DNA of 64,000 bases. It comes from CAVXTF01 sp963701375 (GTDB taxonomy: Bacteria > Actinomycetota > Acidimicrobiia > Acidimicrobiales > CAVXTF01). Where the stretch lies: positions 434,001-498,000 of the forward strand of contig CAVOZT010000001.1 of NCBI GenBank assembly GCA_963701375.1. The letters run 5' to 3'. Positions 35,618 through 44,544 of the stretch are shown piece after piece. The position numbers and the translations under genes were made by a program. Within the stretch, counting starts at the first letter, position 1. Each line of letters opens with the position of its first letter. The notes beneath the pieces were generated by a model. The model worked only from the letters and a program-made list of their open reading frames with translations. It was not told the DNA's origin and searched no databases.

Positions 35618-35830
35618 ATGGCCGAAAGCGTGTACAAGGTCATCGAACTCGTCGGCACCAGCGCGGAATCCTGGGAGAAGGCCGCGAGTGCGGCAGTCGC
35701 CCAGGCGGCTCGGTCGCTGCGCGACCTCCGCATCGCCGAAGTGTCGGACCTCGACCTCCAGATTGAGGACGGGAAAGTCAAGGCTTACCGGGCCAAGGTC
35801 AAGGTGTCGTTCAAGTTCGAGGGGGACTGA
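35618..35830 (+). CDS. Dodecin-family flavin-binding protein
   Basis: A 70-residue protein with the dodecin pattern: VYKVIELVGTSAESWEKAA, RDLRIAEVSDLDLQIEDGKVKAYRAKVKVSFKFE. Dodecins form dodecameric shells that store or buffer flavins. The start has AAGGAGAC seven bases upstream and the length is typical, so the gene appears intact and expressed, although it lies next to an integrase remnant. A Trp at position 19-20 (SWEKA) corresponds to the flavin-stacking Trp of the family. Confidence 0.9.
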   Translation: MAESVYKVIELVGTSAESWEKAASAAVAQAARSLRDLRIAEVSDLDLQIEDGKVKAYRAKVKVSFKFEGD

Positions 35831-35931
35831 CTCAGCTCGCGTATCAGTACGTTCACTGCGCGTCTGACCTGAGTCCAGGGGAAACGACATCCGGTGTCGA
35901 CCGGATGAGGTGTTGTCGACGATTACTTGAC

Positions 35932-36075
35932 GCCGGCCACGTACCCGCGCACGCCCTCCAGCTCGCCCTAGTTGACCCTTCGCTGGACCGCCGCCGCGAC
36001 TGGACTCTCGATCCGCGTCGGCCAGGCGGGCACGCCACGACGTCGAACAACAACGTTCCATCGCACCGCGGCGAG
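35932..36075 (-). pseudogene. DUF1990 C-terminal remnant
   Basis: Read on the minus strand, this stretch gives ESPVAAAVQRRV, an in-frame TAG, then ELEGVRGYVAGVK and a stop. That matches the C-terminal end of the DUF1990 protein encoded at 36600-37163 (QRRDTKGYLEGVRVYVAG). Further upstream only FDVVA survives in a shifted frame. It is a decayed second copy. Confidence 0.55.
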
Positions 36076-36366
36076 GCGGAGCACCGGGGCTCAGAGCAGC
36101 AGCCACGTCAAGGTTGCGGGCCCGGCCGGGTTCCGCTAAAAAAGCAGTGACTGCAGGTCTACTTGGTGTCTGCAGCCAGTCAGTAATCACCCGAGTCCCC
36201 GGTGATGGCGCCGACGGGACTCGTGCGTGAAGCGGCGGGCGCTCGAACCGTCGGCGTTTCGTGGCCATCTCGGGGGGGATGTCCGTCCCGGTGCCGGGGT
36301 TGCGATGGAGCCCCGGCTCGGGAACCGGCATACAGACGTGCCGAGACTTGAGCGTGGGAGACCCAG

Positions 36367-36615
36367 ATGCAGCGACCATGCGGGTCCACGACAGCAGTGC
36401 GTGTGCCTCACTTTTGCGAGTGCAGTGCCGGGTGTGCAGTACCGACCCCTTACTGGGAGCACTACTGCGAACGCCATTCCCAAGAGGCGTTCGTACTGGA
36501 GCTGAACGCACTCATCGAAGAGGGATGTCCGAGCTGCGGCCTGCTGGCACCTGAAGGTTCGCATCTTCATTACTGCTCGGCGGTCGAGAGTGCGCTGCAT
36601 CACCCCGCGACGTAG
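36367..36615 (+). CDS. Small Cys/His-rich hypothetical protein
   Basis: An 82-residue frame with CECSAGC, EHYCERHSQE, EEGCPSCGLL and HLHYCSAVE. The six or more Cys and His residues are spaced as in metal-binding (zinc-ribbon-like) proteins. I do not recognise the family, and the ribosome site is weak. Its 3' end runs a few bases into the convergent DUF1990 gene. Confidence 0.35.
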   Translation: MQRPCGSTTAVRVPHFCECSAGCAVPTPYWEHYCERHSQEAFVLELNALIEEGCPSCGLLAPEGSHLHYCSAVESALHHPAT

Positions 36616-37163
36616 ACCCTCACCCCCTCCAGGTAGCCCTTGGTGTCCCTTCGCTGCGCCGTGCACGCGAACGGGCTCCCGAGTCGTCGCCAGCAAGTCC
36701 GCGGGACGCGAGAACGCCACGACGTCGAAGGTCACCACTCCATCCGCATCCCGTCCGACGTGGAACGCCTCTTCGCCCCGTTCAGGGTGTCCTGGAAGGC
36801 TTCCGTGCGCGAACCCGAACCGGTCAACTTCGTCGGTCACGTACACGATGCGACAGGGAGCTACGACACGCACCGGGCCGAGGTGGAACGTGACCACGAC
36901 GACGGTACGGTAACGAGGGGTGGGTCGTTCGGCGTCAGGGTGGCACCGACATGGCGATGTGCCTGCCATTGTCGGAGGGCATCCTCGGCCCGACTGAACG
37001 CCGCGTCACCTTGGCCGACCTTGACCGAATACGCGTCGTGCCGATAGCCGGGAGGCAGAGAGGTCGCGTCGCGCGTTGCTCCCGCCTCGGCGTAGGTCAC
37101 CTGTTCGTCCGACAAATGGATCACCAGTTGCTCGAGGTCGTCGGAGCAGAAGGTAATGGGCAC
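36600..37163 (-). pseudogene. DUF1990 family protein with two compensating frameshifts
   Basis: Three successive frames reconstruct a 187-residue DUF1990 protein, the usual length: TYAEAGATR, LPPGYRHDAYSVKVGQGDAAF and QAHRHVGA from the first; VVVTFHLGP, RIVYVTDEVDRFGFAHGSLPGHPERGEEAF and TFDVVAFSRPADLL from the second; RRLGSPFACTAQRRDTKGYLEGV from the third. Shifts fall near 36890 and 36690 and cancel, so total length is a multiple of three. The function of DUF1990 is not established. Either two indels or two assembly errors explain this; a shortened relic nearby shows the family was duplicated here. Confidence 0.7.
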
Positions 37164-37521
37164 TGGCTAGACGTACCGAAGGGTCGCTGGCGGGGCACGA
37201 ATAGCGGCCTCAGCGAGTTGCTTCTCCAACCTGAAGTGTCCCCGGGCACCAGGGGGGGCAAGGTGGCCAGGGACACTCTTACGAACGCCTGTGACGCCCG
37301 CGTTCCGTCATTCTACGGCTGAGTCCACTGCATCGGTTGTCGACCGATTCGTGGTTACAGCCTTGGGGGGTGACTGGGAGCGTTGAGGGTCACCTCGCGC
37401 AGATGGTCACAGTCCGCCCGCCAGGTTGGCGCGGGAGCCGTCCGAAACCTCGGGCCGGTACTGCGTTGCGCTCGACCGTTCTTGGGCGTATAGAGGGCTA
37501 CCGACCGACGGGAGCGCGACC

Positions 37522-37746
37522 GTGACTAATGCCGACCTGGCCCAACAGTTCCTCGAATCCGGTGCAGGGGCCATCATGGCCGGTGACGACGCGACCATCG
37601 ACCTTGTGAGCGCCGTCGTGTCGGCTTTGCTAGCTGTTGCAGATAACGTCGACAGGCTGGCTGCAACGCGAGACACCCAGGTGCCAACTGCCATGCTGAC
37701 GGTTGAGCCCAAATCCAAGCGCAAACGAGCCAAACCCAGAGGATGA
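37522..37746 (+). CDS. Small hypothetical protein
   Basis: A 74-residue frame from GTG 37522 with GGAG seven bases upstream. It contains ADLAQQFLESGAGAIMAGDDATIDLVSAVVSALLAVADNVDRL, a probably helical core, and ends in a basic tail (KSKRKRAKPRG). No family is recognised; the tail suggests nucleic-acid contact. Confidence 0.45.
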   Translation: MTNADLAQQFLESGAGAIMAGDDATIDLVSAVVSALLAVADNVDRLAATRDTQVPTAMLTVEPKSKRKRAKPRG

Positions 37747-38118
37747 TTGCGGTTTCGTAGCGTTACGGCCCGGTCAATGAGGCTCCACCTGGAGCCGTCC
37801 CACCGCCTGTTCCGCGGGGTAGCAGTGACCAACAGCGCTCGATAAGGAAAACCCTAGACCCGTCCTTGACCTTATAGGGAGGGTTCGCGATGGCGACGGA
37901 TGGGGTTCCTCGGTATTCAGCTTCGCGTCGATTCACTGGTTGAAGTTCGCGTTGCCGATCCGGGGCGGAATCGGCACGGTGGCGGCTTGGCGACGCCCTC
38001 TAAGACGAGGTGCAGCATTGCCTCCTCGATGTCCAAAGGAGCTGTTCTAACCGGCGCGGCACCTCTACCATGGCCCAAGGCCCACGGGTCGCGGGTCGTT
38101 TCGAGGAGGTGGCCGACT

Positions 38119-38352
38119 GTGCCGGTGACCGCATACGTGCTCATTCAGAACGAGGTCGGCAAGGTGCACATTTCTAAGCAGGTCGGTGCGATCGAAGGCG
38201 TGACATCGTCCGAGGACGTGACGGGTCCCTACGACGTAATCGTCCGCGCCGAGGCCGAGTCGATGGACGACCTCGGTCGTATGGTCGTCAACCAGATACA
38301 GCTCATCGAGGGAATCACCCGCACGATTACCTGTCCCGTGGTGAACCTCTGA
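38119..38352 (+). CDS. Stand-alone Lrp/AsnC ligand-binding (RAM) domain protein
   Basis: A 77-residue protein with the alpha/beta fold of the Lrp/AsnC effector domain and no DNA-binding domain: VTAYVLIQNEVGKVHISKQVGAIEGV, then VTGPYDVIVRAEAESMDDLGRMVVNQIQLIEGITRTITCPVV. GTG 38119 has GAGGAGGT nine bases upstream. Such stand-alone domains bind amino acids and form oligomers, sometimes modulating full-length Lrp proteins. It appears intact. Confidence 0.8.
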   Translation: MPVTAYVLIQNEVGKVHISKQVGAIEGVTSSEDVTGPYDVIVRAEAESMDDLGRMVVNQIQLIEGITRTITCPVVNL

Positions 38353-38527
38353 CCGTCGAAGCGGTGGCCGGTCGACCCGGTAACGCGACGTCGGTTCTTT
38401 CTGTGCTTACCGGAGCGAAGTATCGGGCCGTTGGGCGACGCCGGATCAGCGCCGAGAGCGACGACGTACTAGCGTCCGAGGCACAAGGCATGGCTCGGGG
38501 CCCCGGCTGAGCACTCCGAGGGCGGCT

Positions 38528-38553
38528 CGGTCCCGGCCAGGGAGTCGGGACCG
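38528..38553 (+). terminator. Hairpin, possible terminator
   Basis: CGGTCCCG (38528-38535) and CGGGACCG (38546-38553) form an 8-bp stem with a 10-base loop followed by only TTT. The T run is short and it lies about 175 bases past the Lrp-like gene, so termination is uncertain. Confidence 0.35.
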
Positions 38554-38779
38554 TTTCCGCGTTGGCACAATCGGCGGAGGACTCCCGCCCCGCGGTCGCA
38601 TCCGCGAGAGCTATTCGCCGCCCCGACCGTTGTCGGCGGCCAAGGATGCGGAGCCGTCATTCCCTTTGAAACGGGCCATAACCGACGAACGCGTGACGGA
38701 CTGGGGCCAGTCACTCCGCTCTTCCCGGTTTCGTGCACACTGGCAGGGAGAATCTTGCCGTCACCATAAGTGAGCAACG

Positions 38780-39043
38780 ATGCCGCCACTCCAGCCTTGG
38801 TCCGCCATAACCTCATGCACCGAGGCCGACCGCCGCGCCGGTGGTCGTCGGAAGTACAACGCGACGCGTCAGTTCTCTGCCGATATGCGCCGCATCGAGG
38901 TGCAGAAGCTCATTCTCGAGTACCGGTTGGCTCACGGCTCGAGGGCCAGAATCGCGCGGGAGTTGTGCATCCGTCGACCATCACGCCGCGACATCCACAC
39001 CTGGGTGTCAGTCAGGTATTGGCGGTCATCCATATCGTGCTGA
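38780..39043 (+). CDS. Putative small helix-turn-helix protein
   Basis: An 87-residue frame whose centre, RRIEVQKLILEYRLAHGSRARIARELCI, has the spacing of a helix-turn-helix in which ARIAREL precedes the turn. The expected recognition helix after it is poorly kept (RRPSRRDIHTW), suggesting a local indel or decay. No ribosome site is evident. Likely a fragment of a mobile-element or regulator gene. Confidence 0.3.
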   Translation: MPPLQPWSAITSCTEADRRAGGRRKYNATRQFSADMRRIEVQKLILEYRLAHGSRARIARELCIRRPSRRDIHTWVSVRYWRSSISC

Positions 39044-39322
39044 TGAGTGGTGCATCACCTCCATAGCGATTGTCACCATCCCCCGGTTCGAGCGGCCTGA
39101 TTCGCGCCTCGAGGTGGACGAGACGGCCTACGTTGGCGCACGCGCTTTCGACATCTTCCAGGTGTGCAACGGCATCGCGCTCCAGGGACTACTGAGCGTG
39201 CTCTGGTGATGTTCTACGAGTACGCACGCGACCTACGCGCTGATGACCCGTCGGACCTGATCGCTCCCGCTCGCTCCGAACAGCGGAAGTCGACAGACAC
39301 TTGACCTAGCTCGGCGGATGCC

Positions 39323-39714
39323 TTACGCGTAAAGGTCGTCCTGCTGATACACGTCGAACGGGTGCTCCCATGCTTCGCTTACTCGACCGTTTCGTACGTG
39401 GAAGACGATCACAGACGTTGTCTCTAGCGACTTGTCGCCCCGTTCGCGGTGTTGGTATGAAGGCCGACGACGTGGCCCTCGTTGGCTATAACGTCATGCA
39501 CGTCGGCTCTCACGGTTCCACCACTGAGTTCTCCGAGCTTGGCGTAGTACTCAACCGTCGCTTTACGACCCCGCTTGACTCCAGCCAGCTGACCTCTTCC
39601 AGGTACGTGCCATACGCAGTCCTCGGCCAGGATGTTGTCGAACGCGGCAAGGTCGCCTTTTTGAAACGCCTCGTAGCCGCTGCGGATCAGGTCTTCGTTC
39701 TCCTTCGCGCCCAT
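39323..39714 (-). CDS. SnoaL/NTF2-like protein, frameshifted
   Basis: From ATG 39714 the product begins MGAKENEDLIRSGYEAFQKGD and continues NILAEDCVWHVPGRGQLAGVKRGR, EYYAKLGELSGGTV. Near 39425 the frame shifts by one base and resumes with RERGDKSLETTSVIVFHVRNGRVSEAWEHPFDVYQQDDLYA to a stop at 39323. The joined 130 residues are a normal SnoaL-like (NTF2 fold) protein. Members include isomerases, hydrolases and binding proteins; no substrate is inferable. Confidence 0.7.
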
Positions 39715-40127
39715 GGTTGTGCCTCCTGTTCGGCGACGGATCACAGCGTACAACCGTGCGCTTCCTGTGTCCCCGGGGACTCTTCTAGATACATTTCGTG
39801 ACGAGCAACCATGATCGTGGGGGACATACAAGCCCAGAGCGTGAGCCACGGGCCGATTCGTCAATCAAGAAAGCCCGGAGAGATGGAACTTGACCGACCC
39901 CGACTGGTTAATACGTGTCGCGTAACCAGCTGCGAGACGGCCTACGTTGCCACACACGCTTTCGACATCCCTATGGTGTGTAGTCGTATAGCGCGCGGTC
40001 CTGGGGTTACTGAGGCGGCGGGTGGCCAACTTGCGAGGTCATTATCCGCCGGATAGGGAAAAGGGCCACCAGCACCATTGCCTCGGAAGAACCCAGCGGC
40101 TAAAACGTCGTTGTGCGGACGGCGTAA

Positions 40128-40346
40128 ATGGAACAGGATGACCAAGTCACTCCTCTGGCCCCGGCCCGTTGCAGGCGTTGCGACAGATGGGCACCCCGCC
40201 GGGGCCTTGTAGAACGCGACGGGCGTCCGGTCATGGACGCGCGCAACTGGCTCACGGTCGGAGAGCTGCGGGCCAAGGGATGGTCAGAATCTGCTGAGGG
40301 TAAGTCTGGTTGGCTATGTCCTGCATGCTCAAGCCCGCCTCTATGA
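40128..40346 (+). CDS. Small zinc-ribbon-like protein
   Basis: A 72-residue frame starting at ATG 40128. CRRC near residue 15 and CPAC near 66 form a pair of CxxC knuckles that could hold zinc, with WLTVGELRAKGWSES between. No family recognised. No strong ribosome site. Confidence 0.4.
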   Translation: MEQDDQVTPLAPARCRRCDRWAPRRGLVERDGRPVMDARNWLTVGELRAKGWSESAEGKSGWLCPACSSPPL

Positions 40347-40475
40347 GCGGTCGTCGGCTACCGGCAACCTGGTGACGGCGGCGTTCACGTACCTCGCACT
40401 CAAGGACTACTCCGCGTTTTCAGTCGCTCAATGTACCGTCGGCCCCGCGCAATGTAAGGACTTGAGGAGCGAACC

Positions 40476-40955
40476 ATGACTCCGACGCCGACGCCGCATC
40501 CTGATCCTGTTGTCGAACATCACCCTGACCAGCGTGCTCCGATAACGGTCGTTACCGACTTCCTCAAGGCGATGCAGGAGTCAGATGCGGACAAGGTGAT
40601 CGCCCTCGCTGCCGATGACATCGTCTACAGCAACGTGTCACTTCCGACGATCCGAGGTAAGGACCGCTTTGCCAGACCCGTTCGGGCGTACTACGGCTAC
40701 CACCTGGGCTTTCAGGTAATCGTCCACCGTATTGCGGAGAACGGCTCATCGGTGTTGACCGAGAGAACCGACGCCGTCATAGCCGGCCCGTTCCGCATGC
40801 AGTTTTGGGTCTGTGGCGTCTTCGAGGTTCATGATGGGCAGATCACGCTGTGGCGCGACTACTTCGACTGGCGCGCTACGACATTTGCAACCATTCGCGG
40901 TCTGATTGGCATCATCGTCCCCCAGGTTCGCGCCAAGTTTCCCGACTCGCCGTAA
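40476..40955 (+). CDS. Limonene-1,2-epoxide-hydrolase-like (LEH) protein
   Basis: A 159-residue NTF2-fold protein. After a Pro/His-rich tail, the LEH pattern appears: VVTDFLKAMQESDADKVIALAADDIVYSNVSLPTIRG, then SSVLTERTDAVIAG (the Arg and Asp of the Asp-Arg-Asp triad) and FEVHDGQITLWRDYFDW (second Asp). The start ATG has GAGGAGCG upstream. LEH enzymes open epoxides by direct water attack; the substrate is unknown. The gene is intact, unlike several neighbours. Confidence 0.75.
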   Translation: MTPTPTPHPDPVVEHHPDQRAPITVVTDFLKAMQESDADKVIALAADDIVYSNVSLPTIRGKDRFARPVRAYYGYHLGFQVIVHRIAENGSSVLTERTDAVIAGPFRMQFWVCGVFEVHDGQITLWRDYFDWRATTFATIRGLIGIIVPQVRAKFPDSP

Positions 40956-41046
40956 GACCTCGCAGGCCGCATTCACCTCGGAAAGCCGATACGCGTGCTG
41001 TTTGGTAGTGCGTTCGGGCTTATTGGTTGAACTACTGGACGTTGCC

Positions 41047-41127
41047 CGAAGTGTCGGGCAGCCACCCCCGTAGCCGGTGAGCAACCCTTATAAACTATGG
41101 GGGAGGAAATAGATAGCCGACACTTCG
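41047..41127 (+). repeat. Inverted-arm repeat element, copy 1
   Basis: CGAAGTGTCGG (41047-41057) and CCGACACTTCG (41117-41127) are an exact 11-base inverted pair about 60 bases apart. The interior includes TATAAACTATGGGGGAG, and CACGGTTGAGCAGG follows the right arm. The same layout recurs at 42401-42479, so a two-gene block is framed by direct copies of this element. Confidence 0.65.
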
Positions 41128-41145
41128 TCCCACGGTTGAGCAGGT

Positions 41146-41655
41146 GTGACGCGCACGCGCGGCCGCGAGCCACACGTCGGCCATCATATTCCGGTGACTT
41201 ACGACATAGACCCAACCAACTTGGTGACCCTCACCTGGTCCCCGCTGGACTCCGGCGAAGGACGTCTAACGGTACGCGCAGCATCGGAAGGTTGGGCAGG
41301 AGAGTCCAGGGCCTGGTTCGATGCGGCGAGAGTCACAGAGTTCACGGCTTCCCTGGTCGAGTTCCCCCTTACCAAGACGGTGATCTTGGCCAGTGGTTTC
41401 GGCACGGACAACCAACACCTAGACCAAGAACACGTCCGAATCGACGTGTACACAGTCGGGGGGCTTGGGCAAGTTGCCCTGGGTGTCCATCTCGCCACAG
41501 AAGAGTGGGCAGATAGTCGTCTTGAGGCTCGACACGAAGTGCGACTTGAGTTGTTGACAACATACGAGCGGTTGCGCGTGTTTGCTGCTGGAATCGACGC
41601 CCTCCTCGCTGGACAGATCAACGAAGCCTCTATCGGGGGCGAAAGGCTTATATGA
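41146..41655 (+). CDS. Hypothetical protein resembling WapI-type immunity proteins
   Basis: A 169-residue product from GTG 41146 (GTG 41194 gives a start at VTYDIDPTNLV). It has alternating strands and one late helix: LVTLTWSP, EGRLTVRAASEGWAGESRAWFD, VTEFTASLVEFP, VRIDVYTVGGLGQVALGVHLATEEW and LELLTTYERLRVFAAGIDALL. The overall pattern resembles WapI-family immunity proteins, but this is recognition by eye. It overlaps the next gene by four bases (ATGA) and starts just after a repeat element. Confidence 0.55.
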   Translation: MTRTRGREPHVGHHIPVTYDIDPTNLVTLTWSPLDSGEGRLTVRAASEGWAGESRAWFDAARVTEFTASLVEFPLTKTVILASGFGTDNQHLDQEHVRIDVYTVGGLGQVALGVHLATEEWADSRLEARHEVRLELLTTYERLRVFAAGIDALLAGQINEASIGGERLI

Positions 41656-42392
41656 CCCACGACGAACGCATCACCTGGCTAAGCGACGTGAATCCCGCCG
41701 ACTGGATCGCACCTCGCCTCCACCCGTTCAACGTGGACACCGGGTCGGTCATCCCAGAAGGCTTTGAGGCGTACTGCCGGATCTTTCACCCGGTTCAGCT
41801 GCGGTGGCCCGATACGCGCCCGAAGAGGTGGGCCGAGATCGCTGCGGGAAACGGGAGGATCGCTCACCCCGAGATGCAGTTTCATATGATCAACCGGAGA
41901 ACGGTAGATACTCCTCCGACGTCGCTCACCTATGACCGAGGCGAGGGACCGGAGTGGGGATCCCTTCCCTTTCATGAAAGATGCGAGCTGGTGAACGCGC
42001 TTCGGCCTGAGACGACGACGCCAGAACAGTGTTGGTTCTGTATCTGGGATGGTTTCGGCCACGCCGACCGTTCTGGTGGACGAATCCACCTACCGAATCG
42101 GGGCTACATGCTCTACACGGGGCCAATCGAGTTTGCTTTGACATCTCTCGGCCTACCGGGGCCTGACACGTCGCCCAACCTGTGGTGGCCCGATGACAGG
42201 GCATGGATCGTCGTGACCGAGATCGACTATGCGTGGACCTACGTCGGTGGCACAGTGAGGCTCGTTGAACAGCTGCTCGAGAGCGACACGCTGGAGGTGC
42301 TGCCCGCGAGGTTGAGCGACAAGCCGTTCTATGACAGCGATGTCGTGAACGCAGCCCTCGATGAGCATCACCGCGTCGATCCACCTGGTTGA
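41652..42392 (+). CDS. Conserved actinobacterial hypothetical protein
   Basis: A 246-residue, Trp-rich protein: DWIAPRLHPFNVDTGSVIPEGFEAYCRIFHPVQ, RWAEIAAGNGRIAHPEMQFH, QCWFCIWDGFGH, GYMLYTGPIEFAL, LWWPDDRAWIVVTEIDYAWTYVGGT and VLPARLSDKPFYDSD. Proteins of this plan occur as hypotheticals in actinobacteria; no function is known to me. It is co-translated with the preceding gene. A fragment of a paralogue (WIAPRLLPWEAVEGS, FPAYVRVLHPAGRP) lies at 46037-46230. Confidence 0.7.
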   Translation: MTHDERITWLSDVNPADWIAPRLHPFNVDTGSVIPEGFEAYCRIFHPVQLRWPDTRPKRWAEIAAGNGRIAHPEMQFHMINRRTVDTPPTSLTYDRGEGPEWGSLPFHERCELVNALRPETTTPEQCWFCIWDGFGHADRSGGRIHLPNRGYMLYTGPIEFALTSLGLPGPDTSPNLWWPDDRAWIVVTEIDYAWTYVGGTVRLVEQLLESDTLEVLPARLSDKPFYDSDVVNAALDEHHRVDPPG

Positions 42393-42400
42393 GCGTGGTC

Positions 42401-42479
42401 CGAAGTGTCGGGCAACCATCCCTACTCGGCTGGCTACACCTATAAACCATGGGGGAGAAGATGCAGAGTAGACACTTCG
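42401..42479 (+). repeat. Inverted-arm repeat element, copy 2
   Basis: CGAAGTGTCGG (42401-42411) faces GACACTTCG (42471-42479), with TATAAACCATGGGGGAG between and GACGGTTGAGCAGG after the right arm. Order and spacing match the copy at 41047, 1354 bases away, although the non-arm bases differ in places. Confidence 0.65.
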
Positions 42480-42733
42480 GGCGACGGTTGAGCAGGAACA
42501 ACGCGCAGTGACATCCCAGCATTGGCGCACCCGTCGAGCGTGTCGGCTCGTCCGGTGAGCGCGACGCGGGACTGCCTGATGAGTGCGAACCTGGGAGAAC
42601 GCTACCGGTATCGGCGTTTCCAGACGGGTCGCCACGAACAGACCACAATGTCCCCGATGAGATTCGACAAGGAGTTCTCGTTCGGGTCGGCCTCGATGAG
42701 CGCCACCAGGTCACCTGCTCTTGGGCACAGGCG

Positions 42734-42964
42734 GTGGGCCTCTTTGTCGTAAAGGTTGACGGTATCGAAGTGTTCAAAATGCGAAAGACCTTCGGTTTCA
42801 GGAAGCTTCGTCGGTACGAACTGTCAGTAGGCACGTCAGAGGTTCACTCGCTGGTGATCGAGAAGAGGTTGCGGATCGAGCGGGGGCCGCATCCGACCCC
42901 TGCCGGACTGAGGGAGCAGGACTTCTCGGTCCTCGTAGACGGTCGGCTCATTGGTCAGTTCTGA
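42734..42964 (+). CDS. Hypothetical protein, probably 5'-truncated
   Basis: A 76-residue frame from GTG 42734: GLFVVKVDGIEVFKMRKTFGFRKLRRYELSVGTSEVHSLVIEKRLRIE and EQDFSVLVDGRLIGQF. The same frame stays open upstream to 42509 and encodes similar-looking sequence (VRVGLDERHQVTCSWAQA) but offers no ATG, GTG or TTG, so the true start is lost or uses another codon. It begins within 250 bases of repeat copy 2. Family unknown. Confidence 0.5.
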   Translation: MGLFVVKVDGIEVFKMRKTFGFRKLRRYELSVGTSEVHSLVIEKRLRIERGPHPTPAGLREQDFSVLVDGRLIGQF

Positions 42965-43106
42965 CCCACCCCTATGTGCCCCGATACTGCTTGCTCGCCG
43001 CTTGTGGCAGCCGATCTACAACCCAACTGCCGACGCCGCGTTCTCGTTGAACAGGCTTCCCTCGCGGATGTACCTCCGCAGCACCGTCATCGACTTGTGG
43101 CCCGTG

Positions 43107-43496
43107 TCAGCCGTCCCTTCTCGCCATTTCGACTTCTTGCACGGTTCGCTCCAGCAAACAGAACTCATTGCCACCTGGGTCAGCCAGTACAACCCACGAA
43201 ACATCCGGCCCCTGACCGACATCGACGCGGGTGGCACCCAGGCTGAGCAAGCGGTCGAGTTCGGCTTCGGTACTACTCCCGTCGGCTCGCAAGTCGAAGT
43301 GCAGCCGGTTCTTCACCGTCTTCATCTCGGACACCTTGCCGATTTCGAGGGTCGGCATGCTCGTCCCGGGTGCCGCGAGGTCCACCCCAGTGTCGTCCTG
43401 GAGGACCACTTCCCATCCGAGCGCCGCCTTCCAGAACTCAGCAACAGCAAACGGTTCCACGGCACCAATGTTCACGCTGGCTATACGGCTAGTCAC
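43107..43496 (-). CDS. VOC-family (glyoxalase/bleomycin-resistance-like) protein
   Basis: A 129-residue single VOC module pair: VNIGAVEPFAVAEFWKAALGWEV, NRLHFDLRADG (metal His region), LDRLLSLGATRVDVGQGPDVSWVVLADPGGNEFCLLE. The Glu near the end and the His in LHFDL are typical metal ligands. Members include isomerases, dioxygenases and antibiotic-binding proteins. Complete frame, no close partner. Confidence 0.85.
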   Translation of the reverse strand: MTSRIASVNIGAVEPFAVAEFWKAALGWEVVLQDDTGVDLAAPGTSMPTLEIGKVSEMKTVKNRLHFDLRADGSSTEAELDRLLSLGATRVDVGQGPDVSWVVLADPGGNEFCLLERTVQEVEMARRDG

Positions 43497-43533
43497 GATG
43501 CAATCTTAGAACGACCTGGAAAAAGCAGGATTC

Positions 43534-44360
43534 CTACTTCACCATCCCCGCAACCAAGTACGTCGGGTGCCGGTCCAGGTTGTACCTCGCACGGTCGTAC
43601 CTTCGCGTCGTTCGCGGGTCGGCGTGACCGGCGGCGTCCTGGACATCCCTGAGACTCGCGCCGGCGTCCAGGCTCAAGGTCACGAAGGCATGACGGAGGT
43701 CGTGCGGGTGTATAGTCGTCGCCTTCCCCGGCACGCCGACCCGCGCCAACCGCCCGAGCGCCCGCCACACCTCTGACCGCTGCCACCTCTTCCCGGTTGC
43801 CGTTACGAACAGCGGGCCGGTTACGCGGTCACCTACATAGGCGTCCACTGCCTCGGCTGTACGCGGCGCCATCGGGATCGTCGCTTCTTGCCACCCTTGC
43901 GCGTGATTAGCAACACTCGGTGGCCGCGCTCAGTCGTCAGGTCGTCCACGTCGGCCTCCAACACCTCGGAAATACGGAGCCCGTTCATCCCCAACAGCAA
44001 GACGAGGGCATGGGAACGCGCCGAGTCGGCCTTAGCCGCGTGTATGAGCGCCGTCATCTCGTCGGCGTCCAAACCAGTGGAGACGGTGTCAGTCCCGACC
44101 TTTGGTCGCCTGACATGGGTAACGGGGTTGCGCCCTATCGCGTCCTCGCCCTCGGCGTACCGGTAGAAGCTCGACAACGTCGACAACCGACGCGCAACGG
44201 TGGCGGGACTGCCGTGATCGACCTCGCTCACGGTGCGCGCGAAGGCGTCTACGTGACCCCTGGTTGCCGCGAGGGAGTCGAGGTCGTGGGCGGAGCACCA
44301 GTTGAACCACTCGCGGAGGTCTTTGGAGTCCGCGATTCCGCAATGCCACATTCCGAACAA
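43534..44360 (-). pseudogene. XerC/D-type tyrosine recombinase with a one-base deletion
   Basis: Two frames, 44360-43870 and 43872-43534, restore a recombinase of about 275 residues if one base is added near 43866 (KKR-T-I-PMAPRT join). The N-terminal SAM-like domain is partly kept (DLREWFNWCSAHDLD). All catalytic boxes are visible: NGLRISEVLEADV (Arg), HPHDLRHAF (HxxR), AGHADPRTTRRYDRAR (His, Tyr). The N terminus looks short. It resembles chromosomal Xer-like or transposon recombinases more than phage integrases and may be the mobility gene of one island layer. Confidence 0.75.
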
Positions 44361-44544
44361 CGACCTAGCCGCGCGTACCTACCATTAACGCTTAGTGGAC
44401 AAGGAAACGATCACCCCTTAACGCGAACGCGTAACGCGTAGTGACCGGCACTGATACGACCGCTTTCTTCGAGTGCTCCATCGCCGTCTTCCAGGCTCGG
44501 AGCGAGATGCGGCCATCGGCACCGGGTGCAGCAACCCGGACGGC

